NCBI GenBank assembly: GCA_003445715.1
Contig: DMCS01000040.1
Coordinates: forward strand, 967 to 58,083
Reading direction: 5' to 3'
Length of the DNA: 57,117 nucleotides
Source of the DNA: Candidatus Mesolinea sp.
GTDB taxonomy: Bacteria > Chloroflexota > Anaerolineae > Anaerolineales > Anaerolineaceae
Positions 8,528 through 17,304 of this stretch are shown here, one piece after another. A program made the position numbers and the translations under genes. Each line of letters starts with the position of its first letter. Position 1 is the first letter of the stretch. The notes beneath the pieces were generated by a model. That model searched no databases. It had not been told where the DNA came from and saw only the letters and a list, made by a program, of their open reading frames with translations.

Positions 8528-10384
8528 TTGATTACTGAAAGAACTGACCTACGCAATATTGCCATTATTGCCCATGTTGACCATGGTAAGACGACGCTAA
8601 TAGACTCGATGCTGCGCCAAGCGAAGATTTTCCGCGAAAATCAGCGCGTACAGGAGCGCATCATGGATTCTAACGACCTGGAGCGTGAGCGTGGAATTAC
8701 GATCTTAGCAAAAAACACTGCTATCAGCATACCCAACCCCAAAACCGGCGAATTGGTAAAGATCAATATCGTCGATACACCTGGTCATGCTGATTTTGGT
8801 GGAGAAGTAGAGCGCATTATGAACATGGTGGATGGTGTGCTTTTGCTGGTGGATGCCGCCGAGGGACCTAAACCACAAACCCGCTTTGTGCTCAAACAAG
8901 CTATCACTAAGAACCTGAAAACGATTGTGGTGATCAATAAACTGGACCGAAAGGATGCCGATGTTGAAAGCGCAATTAATAACACCTTTGACCTGTTTGT
9001 GGAATTAGGCGCAAGTGATGAATTAACAGATTTTCCGATAATTTATGCCAATGGGCTGGAAGGCAAATCAGGGCTTACCCCTAATCTGGACAATGATTTG
9101 CATGCTTTGTTTACGTGTATTTCGGATAACATTCCTACCCCAAAGGTGGATCTAGAGGCACCTTTTCAGATGCTGGTCACCAATCTTGGTTATGATGAAT
9201 ACAGTGGGGTTACCGCCGTTGGGCGTATCCATGCCGGTAAATTGACCACTGGTCAAATGTTAGCGCGCATCAAGCACGATGGCAGCCTTGAAAAGGTTCA
9301 AGCGCGCTATGTGTACGCATTCCAGGGATTAGATAAAGTGTTGGTTGATCGTGTGGAAGCCGGTGAGATTATTACCATTGGAGGGCTTAAGGATATCCAA
9401 ATTGGAGAGACTTTAGCTGATCTCGAAAATCCAGTAGCGTTGCCTATAATCACAGTGCAGCAGCCTACAGTGCAAATGACCTTTGGAGTTAATACTTCAC
9501 CATTTTCAGGTCAGGAGGGGAAGTGGAGTACATCTCGCAAGCTATTGGAAAGACTACAAGATGAATTGCGTACGAATATAGCATTGCGTGTGGAGCAAAC
9601 CGACGCAAACGATGTCTTTCTCGTCTCCGGAAGAGGTGAGTTGCATTTGGGCATCCTCATCGAAACAATGCGGCGCGAAGGCTATGAATTCCAAGTTTCT
9701 CGCCCTGAGGCGATTGTGGTCACAGGTGAAGATGGTAAAAAGGTCGAACCTTTTGAGGAAGTGCATGTGGATGTCGATCCAGATTATGTTGGCGCAGTGG
9801 TGGAGCTCCTCGGTCAGCGGCGCGGAAAGATGACCAATATGATCAATAACCCTGATAATACTGTGCATCTGACCTATGAAATGCCCACACGGGGGTTGTT
9901 GGGTTTCCGTTACAAATTCCTCACAATCACGCGTGGAAAAGGCGTGTTGAACTCTTTCTATATTGGACTTCGACCGCTAGAAGGACCAATTGAAACAAAA
10001 CAAGCCAGCTCAATCGTCGCGCGGGAGACCGGCGTCACCACCACTTTTGGCTTGAGGAATGCTGAGCAGCGGGGTCAACTTTTTGTTGGGCCGGGTGTTC
10101 CCGTTTATGAAGGTATGATCGTAGGTGAAACACCAAGGCCGCAGGATTTATCCATCAACGTAGCAAAGAAGAAACATCTAACTAACATGCGCCAATCCAT
10201 TCGCGACCTGGAGGATAAACTCAATCCACCGCGATCGCTCAGCTTGGATGAAATGATCGAATATATTGGTCCAGATGAACTTTTGGAAGTGACACCGCAA
10301 AGTCTGCGGATGCGCAAGCGCATTTTAGAGACGCACGAACGCCTGCGTTATGAAAAAACTGGTGAGGTCGTAGAAGACGACTAA
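8528..10384 (+). CDS. typA: TypA/BipA ribosome-associated GTPase
   Basis: TypA is an EF-G-like GTPase that binds the ribosome and helps late 50S assembly and growth under stress. The G1 motif AHVDHGKTT (residues 15-23), the switch RERGITI, G3 DTPGHADFGGEV and G4 NKLDRKDAD are all intact, followed by the EF-G-like domains and the TypA C-terminal domain (RGLLGFRYKFLT, VPVYEGMIVGE, PRSLSLDEMIEYI). The length of 618 residues is normal. The start is a TTG at 8528, preceded by GAAGAAGAGGA at 8514-8524; no in-frame ATG lies upstream of the conserved region. It stands alone after a terminator and is convergent with the next gene. Confidence 0.97.
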   Translation: MITERTDLRNIAIIAHVDHGKTTLIDSMLRQAKIFRENQRVQERIMDSNDLERERGITILAKNTAISIPNPKTGELVKINIVDTPGHADFGGEVERIMNMVDGVLLLVDAAEGPKPQTRFVLKQAITKNLKTIVVINKLDRKDADVESAINNTFDLFVELGASDELTDFPIIYANGLEGKSGLTPNLDNDLHALFTCISDNIPTPKVDLEAPFQMLVTNLGYDEYSGVTAVGRIHAGKLTTGQMLARIKHDGSLEKVQARYVYAFQGLDKVLVDRVEAGEIITIGGLKDIQIGETLADLENPVALPIITVQQPTVQMTFGVNTSPFSGQEGKWSTSRKLLERLQDELRTNIALRVEQTDANDVFLVSGRGELHLGILIETMRREGYEFQVSRPEAIVVTGEDGKKVEPFEEVHVDVDPDYVGAVVELLGQRRGKMTNMINNPDNTVHLTYEMPTRGLLGFRYKFLTITRGKGVLNSFYIGLRPLEGPIETKQASSIVARETGVTTTFGLRNAEQRGQLFVGPGVPVYEGMIVGETPRPQDLSINVAKKKHLTNMRQSIRDLEDKLNPPRSLSLDEMIEYIGPDELLEVTPQSLRMRKRILETHERLRYEKTGEVVEDD

Positions 10385-10396
10385 TTATCTGGGGAA

Positions 10397-11278
10397 TCAT
10401 CCTGCAAAGAAATTTGCCGGTATACCAGGGATGAGCGTGCGAAGGTAGAAGAGATCGCCGGCTAAAGGTTGAGCGGTGCGCTCCTCTGGGCTTAATCCTG
10501 TGGAGGCTGAGGTGATATACAGATCGCGCAGGTCTTCGCCGCCAAAGGTTAGTGATGTCGGTCGGCTGACAGGCAAGCGAATTTCCTGCAGCACTTCACC
10601 CTCGGGCGAGAGCTGCAGTATACAACTGCCATCCCAAATAGCCACCCAGATATTCCCGGCTTGATCGACGCACAATCCGTCGGGCGTTGATGCGAGAGCG
10701 AGATTAGAGGGCACATAAAAAACTTCTGGTGCGCATAGCTTAAATCCTCTGAGATTGAACTGGTAGCGGTAGAGCGTTGAGGAACCAGAATCTACATAAA
10801 AACAATAGCGGTTATCTGGGCTCCAGTCGATGCCATTAGAAATTGTGACGCCTTCAAGCACAGTGGTTACCTTACCATCCAGGTCTAAGCAGAAGAGGGA
10901 GGAAGTGCCTTGGGGACCTTTGCTGCCTACCCAAAAGCGGCCAGCAGCATCAACCCGCCCATCATTCAGCATGTTGGCAGAGCCTTTGGGGTATAGGTCA
11001 ATGAAATTCGGGCTTAAGCCATGCTGCTCATTCCAAAATGCTAAGCCGTTTTCGGTCGCGATGACCAAGCCGCCTTTTCGTCGAAATGCGAAGCAGCCAG
11101 CACGTTTACCTAATGAAAAGGTTTCGATATGATCATTGTGAGGATGGTATCTGAATAACATCCCAGCTTCGATATCCAGCCAATACAAACAGGCTTCTAG
11201 TGGATGCCAGAGTGGACCTTCACCTAAAATTGTGTTGAGATGAATACAAGACTGCGAAAGCTGAGTTATTTGGGGCAT
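10397..11278 (-). CDS. SMP-30/gluconolactonase/LRE family protein
   Basis: This is a six-bladed beta-propeller of the SMP-30/gluconolactonase family, metal-dependent enzymes that hydrolyse sugar lactones. Expected metal ligands are present: the Glu of GEGPLWHP (residue about 20), the Asn of SNGIDWSPD (about 150) and the Asp of PDGLCVD (about 200). The repeated phrase DAAGRFWVGSKGP / DQAGNIWVAIWDGS fits the blades. Length (293 residues) matches the family, and there is no signal peptide. The gene lies convergent with typA (12-bp gap) and divergent from the polysaccharide genes, with no pathway partner. The true substrate (gluconolactone or another lactone) is not determined by sequence. Confidence 0.88.
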   Translation of the reverse strand: MPQITQLSQSCIHLNTILGEGPLWHPLEACLYWLDIEAGMLFRYHPHNDHIETFSLGKRAGCFAFRRKGGLVIATENGLAFWNEQHGLSPNFIDLYPKGSANMLNDGRVDAAGRFWVGSKGPQGTSSLFCLDLDGKVTTVLEGVTISNGIDWSPDNRYCFYVDSGSSTLYRYQFNLRGFKLCAPEVFYVPSNLALASTPDGLCVDQAGNIWVAIWDGSCILQLSPEGEVLQEIRLPVSRPTSLTFGGEDLRDLYITSASTGLSPEERTAQPLAGDLFYLRTLIPGIPANFFAG

Positions 11279-11330
11279 ACTTCACCTTTCTTATGATGCT
11301 CTGGCTTGATTTTGCCATAAGCTTTGAGGG

Positions 11331-11359
11331 TTGACTTATAATTGACACATCGCTACATA
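11331..11359 (+). promoter_or_regulatory. Promoter for the Wzz-like/Wzy-like gene pair
   Basis: TTGACT (11331-11336) and TACATA (11354-11359) are separated by 17 bp, in the divergent region between the SMP-30 gene and the polysaccharide genes. The spacing is ideal and both hexamers are near consensus. Confidence 0.6.
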
Positions 11360-11448
11360 AAATCACAGAAGCTCATTTCACAGAAACTTGCTGTGGAATG
11401 ATTGCTGAAAGTGTAGGAGAAAAAATTTTAAATGAACTATGGAGCATC

Positions 11449-12258
11449 ATGAATAACAACCAAATTACAGAATCTTCGAGCTTAGATTATAGGATTAAAC
11501 TATTTTCGACTCGTGGAAAGGAACCTTGGTTTATTTTGGCAGAATGCATTATCGTTGGAGCAGTTATAGGTGGTCTAATTAGTATATTTTTGAAACCAAT
11601 TTACGAGGCTAAAGCATTGATTACCACTAATATGGAATTGCACACGAATGGCACTATCACTGAAATTATGCTCGATGAACAGATTAGTCAAATCGGAGAA
11701 CTAGTCTTCCATCCGGATGTTGTTTCTAGCTTGATGGAAATTGAAGCAGCACAAGGTAATATGCTCACTTTGGAAGATTTACACAAAAAAACTGATATAG
11801 AGCGTCAACTTATGAATACTCTTATCAAAGTGAAGGATCACGATCCACAAGTAGCGGCACGCATTGCCTCTGAATGGGCTGAAATTCTATTTAACCGCCT
11901 CAATGAAGCATACACACATGCAGTTCGTCTCTCAGAGGCTAAGCTTATGTACGAAATTCTTAGTTCTTGTATAAATGATGCTTCAACAACTTATCAGTCA
12001 TATTGTGAATCCCTCACATATGACCAGATTCAATCTGAGTTGGATCACGTCAATTCTATTATCCTGGAGGAAAGCCCTAAATCTTTGGGGTTGATGTTGG
12101 CGCTAAACGTTAGCCAATATCAACCTGCAGCAATCCCAGCCGAACCACTATATTACCAGCGCGGTACGCTTATACTGTCTGGAGGAGGAATTGGATTAGT
12201 AGTTGGAATTCTCATTAACGAAGCTTTATATAATCAGAAAAAAACTCATGAGTTATAA
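11449..12258 (+). CDS. Wzz-like polysaccharide chain-length/co-polymerase protein
   Basis: The protein has the layout of a polysaccharide co-polymerase: a short cytoplasmic end, a membrane segment (WFILAECIIVGAVIGGLISIFL), a loop beginning KPIYEAKALITTNM, a long external helical region and a second membrane segment near the end (GTLILSGGGIGLVVGILINEAL). There is no tyrosine-kinase domain. I choose ATG 11449, preceded by GGAG at 11441-11444; an in-frame ATG at 11398 would add 17 residues. The gene overlaps the O-antigen-polymerase-like gene by 11 nt, so the two are co-translated and likely act together in building a surface polysaccharide. Sequence is divergent, so the assignment rests on topology and context. 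Confidence 0.7.
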   Translation: MNNNQITESSSLDYRIKLFSTRGKEPWFILAECIIVGAVIGGLISIFLKPIYEAKALITTNMELHTNGTITEIMLDEQISQIGELVFHPDVVSSLMEIEAAQGNMLTLEDLHKKTDIERQLMNTLIKVKDHDPQVAARIASEWAEILFNRLNEAYTHAVRLSEAKLMYEILSSCINDASTTYQSYCESLTYDQIQSELDHVNSIILEESPKSLGLMLALNVSQYQPAAIPAEPLYYQRGTLILSGGGIGLVVGILINEALYNQKKTHEL

Positions 12259-13786
12259 ATATAAAGAATCTTTCCTTAATATCTTTTGGGCTTTGTCATT
12301 AGTATCTTTGCCTGTTACAAGTTTTACACCTTTATCTAGATTATTTGGTGGCACCTCAGTTGCGCCGCTTTCTGCAATATTTTTGTCTATATTAGTAATA
12401 TTATACTTTCTTCCTCATTTTATAAAAACGAAATTAGTTCCTAGACATAGTTTGCCCATTTTGGTTTTTTTTCTCATTACATTGCTCACATTTGCGATGT
12501 CAACTTTTATCCCTTTTGAATCTTTCCGGGATGCTTCTTTTTTCCGAAATGCATTTGAAGGATTTGTTACACTCGCAATGGGCATCGGTTTTTATCTAAT
12601 AACAATATTTGTTATCCGAGATGAAAAATCTTTAAAGAAAACTATTTATTGGATTTATGTTGGAAGTATTATAATTATTTTCACTAGTTTACTACAAGCG
12701 ATTTCTTGGCAATATCTCGGTTACTATCCCCAATTTTTATGGAATATTCAATCCATATTTTCCTCTAGAGGAATGCTTTTTGAAAACCGTGTAACCGGGA
12801 TGGCTTTCGAGCCTTCCTGGCTGGCACACCAACTCAACACGCTCTACATTCCATTATGGTTAGGATTCAGCGTCAAAAATATTTCGATTTCGAAAAAGCG
12901 AATTTTTGGTATTTTGAGCCTCGAAAATATTTTGTTGGTCTTAGGTTTGGGAGTGCTTTTTCTCAGTTTTTCGCGGATTGGCTGGCTGACAACATTGGTG
13001 GTGTTTGCTTTCGCTATTTTCTATATAGCGAATCGGGCGATTAATCATTGGCTGAGCCAACGCAACGAAGCCTCCGGTAAAACAATCAGCCGTACGCGCC
13101 ACTTTATAACCAAATTTGGCATGTGGGTTGGGCTTCTATTGGTCGTTGGCTTGATGATTCTAGCCTCAGGAGTGCTCCTTTCGCGCATCGATCCCAGAAC
13201 GTCAGAACTCTTTAACATAGAGCGACTGCGACGTTTTGGCGTGTTGGGTTGGGCGAGTAAACTCGGCATTGCCGAGCGGTTGATTTACTGGATTACTGGC
13301 TTCCGTGTGTTCTTGGCACACCCGTGGTTTGGGGTTGGGTTAGGTGGCGCTGGGTTCTTTTTCACATCTTTAGTACCTGAGTTCGGCTACGGTTTGCCGG
13401 AGGTGGTCCGTTATCTCTTTTCGCTCAATATTGTACCCAACACAAAAAACTTATGGGTACGGTTGTTAGCCGAAACAGGAATCCTGGGCTTTGCTTTTTA
13501 TGTCTCTTGGGTTTACCTGCAATGGCGCGAAGCCGTTCAATTGGAGAGGACAGGTATGAGCGAACTGGAGCGGGCACTCGGGTTTATTGGCAAATTGTTT
13601 ATCTTGGCGCTAATCATGGAAGGCTTTAGCATGGATACGTTCGGATTACCATATTACTGGATCGCTTTAGGGCTCGTAGTCGCAGCCAGGCGCATCAGCC
13701 AACAAGCCAAAACCCCGCAAAGCGACGAAACCAGAGAAGAATTGACCCGTTCGATAGAGCCTCTGGAAAGCAATCAGCTTGCCTAA
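12248..13786 (+). CDS. O-antigen ligase/polymerase-like membrane protein (Wzy_C family)
   Basis: The product is a hydrophobic protein with about ten to twelve membrane segments and a large loop in the C-terminal half, the layout of Wzy polymerases and WaaL ligases. The region FRVFLAHPWFGVGLGGAGFFF followed later by NLWVRLLAETGILGFAFYVSW is the characteristic Wzy_C pattern (H-P-x-x-G-x-G and N-x-x-L-x-x-x-x-E-x-G). I choose ATG 12248 rather than an earlier in-frame start because it makes an 11-nt overlap with the Wzz-like gene. The tail is polar. The first half of the gene is noticeably AT-richer than the second, which may hint at a patchwork origin. The sugar repeat unit is unknown; no glycosyltransferases flank it. 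Confidence 0.8.
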   Translation: MSYKYKESFLNIFWALSLVSLPVTSFTPLSRLFGGTSVAPLSAIFLSILVILYFLPHFIKTKLVPRHSLPILVFFLITLLTFAMSTFIPFESFRDASFFRNAFEGFVTLAMGIGFYLITIFVIRDEKSLKKTIYWIYVGSIIIIFTSLLQAISWQYLGYYPQFLWNIQSIFSSRGMLFENRVTGMAFEPSWLAHQLNTLYIPLWLGFSVKNISISKKRIFGILSLENILLVLGLGVLFLSFSRIGWLTTLVVFAFAIFYIANRAINHWLSQRNEASGKTISRTRHFITKFGMWVGLLLVVGLMILASGVLLSRIDPRTSELFNIERLRRFGVLGWASKLGIAERLIYWITGFRVFLAHPWFGVGLGGAGFFFTSLVPEFGYGLPEVVRYLFSLNIVPNTKNLWVRLLAETGILGFAFYVSWVYLQWREAVQLERTGMSELERALGFIGKLFILALIMEGFSMDTFGLPYYWIALGLVVAARRISQQAKTPQSDETREELTRSIEPLESNQLA

Positions 13787-13800
13787 CAGCCGATGAGCGG

Positions 13801-14832
13801 TTAACGAATGAGAGTGAGCACTGATTGATTGAACTCGGTTAAAGTCTTTTTACCGGTAGCAAACATACAGATACGCAGTTCTTCCAGTATGAGTGTGATC
13901 GTCTTGGCCAATTGGTCATAACCTTCGTTGGCAGCGCGCAGTAGTGGACCCGCGATTCCTCCCAGGGTTGCACCCAAAGCCAAGCTCTTTGCTAAATCGA
14001 TGCCATTTTGCAGCCCACCAGAAGCAAAAACACATGCATTCGGAATTTCTTGTTTAATCTCGGCTAGGCATTGGGCTGTAGGGATGCCCCAGTCCTGAAA
14101 GTGAGCTACCATCTGCGCACGTTGTGGGTCTTTTTGCCGATACATCTCCACCTGGGACCAAGATGTACCGCCTGCACCAGCCACGTCTATGGCTGCTACG
14201 CCGGCTTCCAATAATTGCTTTGCTGCAGCCGCACCAATTCCCCAACCGACTTCTTTAGCAATGACCGGCACGGGCAGCTTCCTACAGATTTCCTCAATGC
14301 GCTTCAGTAAACCGTGAAATTGGGTGTCCCCTTCGGGTTGCAAGGCTTCTTGGAGCGGGTTAAGATGCAAAATGAGCGCATTGGCTGCGAGCATGTTCAC
14401 CGCTCTCTGGCATTCGCTAATACCATAGCCCATGTTGAGTTGTACCGCGCCCAAGTTCGCAAATAGGAGCGCGTCAGGTGCTTCTTGGCGGGTGATGCGG
14501 AAAGTATCTTCAAGAGATGGGTCTTCGAGCGCGGCGCGCTGCGAACCTACGCCTATTGCTAGTCCAAATTCCTGTGCAGCGCGGGCTAAAAGTTGGTTGA
14601 AATGGGCTGCTTTTTGTGTGCCACCAGTCATCGAGGAGATCAAGAGCGGACTGCGCAAGCGCTCGCCAAAAACCGTCAGGCTGGTATCGACCTCAGCCAA
14701 ATCAATTTCTGGCAGAGCTTGATGGCGAAAACGATACGCCTCGAAGCCGTTTGTTAGAGAGGATTTCACCCCCTTTTCCAAATTAATCCGCAAGTGGTCG
14801 TCTTTTCGTGAAGCGGTATGTGCATCCATCAT
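13801..14832 (-). CDS. fni: Type 2 isopentenyl-diphosphate delta-isomerase
   Basis: This FMN- and NADPH-dependent enzyme interconverts IPP and DMAPP for isoprenoid synthesis. Type 2 features are clear: SRKDDHLRINL at the N-terminus, SSMTGGTQKAAHFNQ near 67-80, FANLGAVQLNMGYG, HLNPLQEALQPEG with the catalytic Gln, KEVGWGIGAAAAKQL, and DVAGAGGTSWSQVE with the FMN-phosphate site GGLQNGIDLAKSLALGA further on. The 343-residue length is normal. Two adjacent ATG codons (14832 and 14829) follow an AGGAAG site, and either may be used. It is convergent with the polymerase gene and divergent from the acyl carrier protein gene. Confidence 0.95.
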   Translation of the reverse strand: MMDAHTASRKDDHLRINLEKGVKSSLTNGFEAYRFRHQALPEIDLAEVDTSLTVFGERLRSPLLISSMTGGTQKAAHFNQLLARAAQEFGLAIGVGSQRAALEDPSLEDTFRITRQEAPDALLFANLGAVQLNMGYGISECQRAVNMLAANALILHLNPLQEALQPEGDTQFHGLLKRIEEICRKLPVPVIAKEVGWGIGAAAAKQLLEAGVAAIDVAGAGGTSWSQVEMYRQKDPQRAQMVAHFQDWGIPTAQCLAEIKQEIPNACVFASGGLQNGIDLAKSLALGATLGGIAGPLLRAANEGYDQLAKTITLILEELRICMFATGKKTLTEFNQSVLTLIR

Positions 14833-14916
14833 AATCTTCCTGTGTTATAGTAATGGTATTATAATTTGGCAATCAAAAATGCTAAAATATCCAGAATAAT
14901 GACAGTGAGGTGAAGG

Positions 14917-15156
14917 ATGGAAAATACATTTGAAAAAGTAAAAGAAGTCATCGTTGATGTACTCAAGATCGATGGTGATGATATTACGATGGACACGCGT
15001 TTCATTGAAGATCTCAAAGCTGATTCGATGGACCAGTTTTTTCTTATTGACGGTTTTTGCGAGAAGTTCGATATTACCATTTCCGACGAAACTGCGCGCA
15101 GTATACGCACAGTTGGTGATGCGGTCAAAGTGGTTGACGAACTTACCAAAGAGTAA
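14917..15156 (+). CDS. Acyl carrier protein with DSM phosphopantetheine motif
   Basis: This 79-residue acidic protein has the four-helix acyl carrier pattern, with the attachment serine in ADSMDQF at about residue 37. The canonical fatty-acid ACP motif is DSLD; here Leu is Met, a substitution found in some ACPs. The second half (DGFCEKFDITISDETARSIRTVGDAVKVV) matches the family, though FFLIDGF replaces the usual VELVMALEE. It is free-standing between fni and sucD, with no fatty-acid or polyketide genes nearby, so its partner pathway is open. A GTGAGGTGAAGG ribosome binding site precedes the ATG and a terminator follows. Confidence 0.85.
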   Translation: MENTFEKVKEVIVDVLKIDGDDITMDTRFIEDLKADSMDQFFLIDGFCEKFDITISDETARSIRTVGDAVKVVDELTKE

Positions 15157-15176
15157 AACAGATTAATTCCTAGAGT

Positions 15177-15199
15177 AGAGGAGCACTGGGCTCCTCTTT
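15177..15199 (+). terminator. Terminator after the acyl carrier protein gene
   Basis: An 8-bp perfect stem AGAGGAGC/GCTCCTCT with a 5-nt loop is followed by TTTGTGTTT. It lies between convergent acpP-like and sucD; the T-run favours plus-strand termination, and a minus-strand effect is possible. Confidence 0.75.
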
Positions 15200-15203
15200 G
15201 TGT

Positions 15204-16073
15204 TTAAGAGGTTGTAATTAGCGAGACGATTTCCTCTGGGAAGGAGACAACTTTCACGCCAGCCTGCCTAAAAGCGGCAATCTTGGATTGTGCCGTACCA
15301 GTGTTGCCCTCGATAATCGCACCAGCGTGCCCCATGCGGCGGTTTTCGGGTGCGGATTTTCCCGCAATGTAAGCGCAAACCGGTTTCGTCATCTCATTAA
15401 CGACAAACTCGGCAGCTTTTTCTTCTTCATTTCCGCCAATTTCACCCACAATAATGACTTGATCCGTGTGCGGGTCATCCTCGAAGAGCTCTAAACAATC
15501 CACAAAGCTCGTGCCTATAACCGGGTCTCCGCCAATGCCAATGCAAGTACTTACACCAATCCCAACCCGCTTGAGCGCTAAGGCTACTTCGTAAGTCAAC
15601 GTCCCTGAGCGGGAAACAATCCCGACTTTACCAGGTATTGCAATGTCTCCAGGGATAATGCCAGCTTTAGCTTGGCCGGGAGTGATAATTCCCGGAGAAT
15701 TGGGACCGACGAGGTAACACTCCTTCCCTGCTAAAACGCGGCGCACTTTGAGCATATCCATAATTGGAATCCCCTCTGTAATGCACACAATCAACTGTAT
15801 GCCTGCGTCGATCGACTCCAGAATTGCATCAAATGCATGGTAGGCTGGCACAAAAACCACGCTTGTATCTGCACCGGTAGACTTTTTTGCTTCCTCAACG
15901 GTATCGAATATGGGGACTTTGCCGTCCAATACCCATTCGCCGCCATGACCTGGGGATGTGCCAGCAACGATATTATGCCCGTAGTCCTGCATGTGCTGTG
16001 CATGATAACGGCCTTCGCGCCCGGTTATACCTTGAACCATGATTTTAGATTTATCTGTGAGTAAGATGCTCAT
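15204..16073 (-). CDS. sucD: Succinyl-CoA synthetase alpha subunit
   Basis: The alpha subunit carries the CoA site and the phosphorylated histidine of the TCA-cycle ligase that interconverts succinyl-CoA and succinate with ATP or GTP formation. The CoA-binding start MVQGITGREGRYHAQHM, the PNSPGIITP segment and the phosphohistidine in MGHAGAIIEGNTGTAQSK (near residue 245) are intact. Length (289 residues) is standard. Its ATG overlaps the sucC stop by 4 nt (ATGA), so the two subunits are translationally coupled. Confidence 0.97.
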   Translation of the reverse strand: MSILLTDKSKIMVQGITGREGRYHAQHMQDYGHNIVAGTSPGHGGEWVLDGKVPIFDTVEEAKKSTGADTSVVFVPAYHAFDAILESIDAGIQLIVCITEGIPIMDMLKVRRVLAGKECYLVGPNSPGIITPGQAKAGIIPGDIAIPGKVGIVSRSGTLTYEVALALKRVGIGVSTCIGIGGDPVIGTSFVDCLELFEDDPHTDQVIIVGEIGGNEEEKAAEFVVNEMTKPVCAYIAGKSAPENRRMGHAGAIIEGNTGTAQSKIAAFRQAGVKVVSFPEEIVSLITTS

Positions 16074-17215
16074 ACCATTGCTCTTTCAGCAGCATGCACA
16101 GCCATTTCTGCAGCTTGCATGAGGTTCTCTGCGATTAATAGATTGGGTACCTGAGCAAGCAAATTGCGGCCTTCCTCCGCGTTGGTGCCTTCCAAGCGGA
16201 TAATAAAGGGGAGATTGCGTGTGTTTTCTGGCAAGATTGAGATTAAGCCTTTGGCGACTTCATCGCAGCGTGTGATGCCGCCAAAGATATTAATCAGCAC
16301 AGCACGCACGTTTTCATCCGAAAGGATAATCCGCAGGGCAGCTTGGACTTTATCAGCGTTGGCACCGCCGCCAATATCCAGAAAGTTTGCTGGTTCGCCG
16401 CCAGCCTGCTGAATGCAATCCATGGTTGCCATGGCTAAGCCCGCGCCGTTCACCATACAGCCAATATGACCTGAGAGCTGGATGTAAGATAAGCAAAATT
16501 TGCGTGCTTCTTGTTCAGCAGGAGTCTCAACAGCCTGGTCAGTTAATTCCAAGAAATCCTCCTGACGGTAAAGAGCATTATCGTCAATGGTCATCTTTCC
16601 ATCCAGGGCGAGTAATTCTTTATCAGTAGTGATTACTAGTGGGTTGATTTCGACCAAGGTTGCATCCAATTGATCAAACAACTTCCACAAAGATAGGGCA
16701 ATGTGCAGAAGCGGTTTCCACAGGTCATAATCTAACCCAATGTGCGAAGCCATCGCCCGCACCATATAAGGCTGTAGACCTAGCAGAGGATCAATTGCTG
16801 TTCTGATAATCCGATTAGGATGATGGATGGCTAACTCTTCAATTTCTACACCACCTGAGGCTGAGAGGATAATAACCGGTTGGGCTAATGCCCGATCAAC
16901 GGTGATGCCAAGGTAAATTTCCTGGGTGAAATTAATCGCTTGTTCAACCAGGATACGTTGGACAGAAATGCCTTTGATTTTGCTGTTCAAGATGTCATTG
17001 GCGGCAGGATCGAGATCATTTTCGTCCTTAACCAGAAGGATGCCCCCAGCTTTTCCTCTACCACCCACCAAAACCTGGGCTTTTAGCACAACAGGATAGC
17101 CGATTTCAGCCGCAATTTGCTTGGCTTCGGCGGGAGTGGATGCTATTCTTGAGCGAGGAATGGGGATATCTTCACGGTTAAAATATGATTTAGACTGATA
17201 TTCGTGAAGTTTCAT
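16070..17215 (-). CDS. sucC: Succinyl-CoA synthetase beta subunit
   Basis: The beta subunit holds the ATP-grasp nucleotide site of succinyl-CoA ligase and the succinate site. It opens MKLHEYQSKSYF, with YPVVLKAQVLVGGRGKAGGI for the ATP-grasp loop, VEINPLVITTDKELLALDGKM for the metal site, and NIFGGITRCDEVAKG near the C-terminus. The 381-residue length is normal. GGAG precedes the ATG at a suitable distance, and sucD follows with a 4-nt overlap. The preceding minus-strand gene is separated by a terminator, so sucCD is its own unit. Confidence 0.97.
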   Translation of the reverse strand: MKLHEYQSKSYFNREDIPIPRSRIASTPAEAKQIAAEIGYPVVLKAQVLVGGRGKAGGILLVKDENDLDPAANDILNSKIKGISVQRILVEQAINFTQEIYLGITVDRALAQPVIILSASGGVEIEELAIHHPNRIIRTAIDPLLGLQPYMVRAMASHIGLDYDLWKPLLHIALSLWKLFDQLDATLVEINPLVITTDKELLALDGKMTIDDNALYRQEDFLELTDQAVETPAEQEARKFCLSYIQLSGHIGCMVNGAGLAMATMDCIQQAGGEPANFLDIGGGANADKVQAALRIILSDENVRAVLINIFGGITRCDEVAKGLISILPENTRNLPFIIRLEGTNAEEGRNLLAQVPNLLIAENLMQAAEMAVHAAERAMV

Positions 17216-17257
17216 ACAGCTCCAAAAGATGTGATAATTTATTTTACTCCCATTTAA

Positions 17258-17286
17258 ACAAAAAAGCCCGGCTTAAAATCCGGGCT
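17258..17286 (-). terminator. Terminator after the SPFH gene
   Basis: On the minus strand a 7-bp stem AGCCCGG/CCGGGCT with an 8-nt loop runs into six T. It closes the SPFH-helical-protein unit before sucC. Confidence 0.9.
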
Positions 17287-17304
17287 GAACACATGTTTTT
17301 CTGA

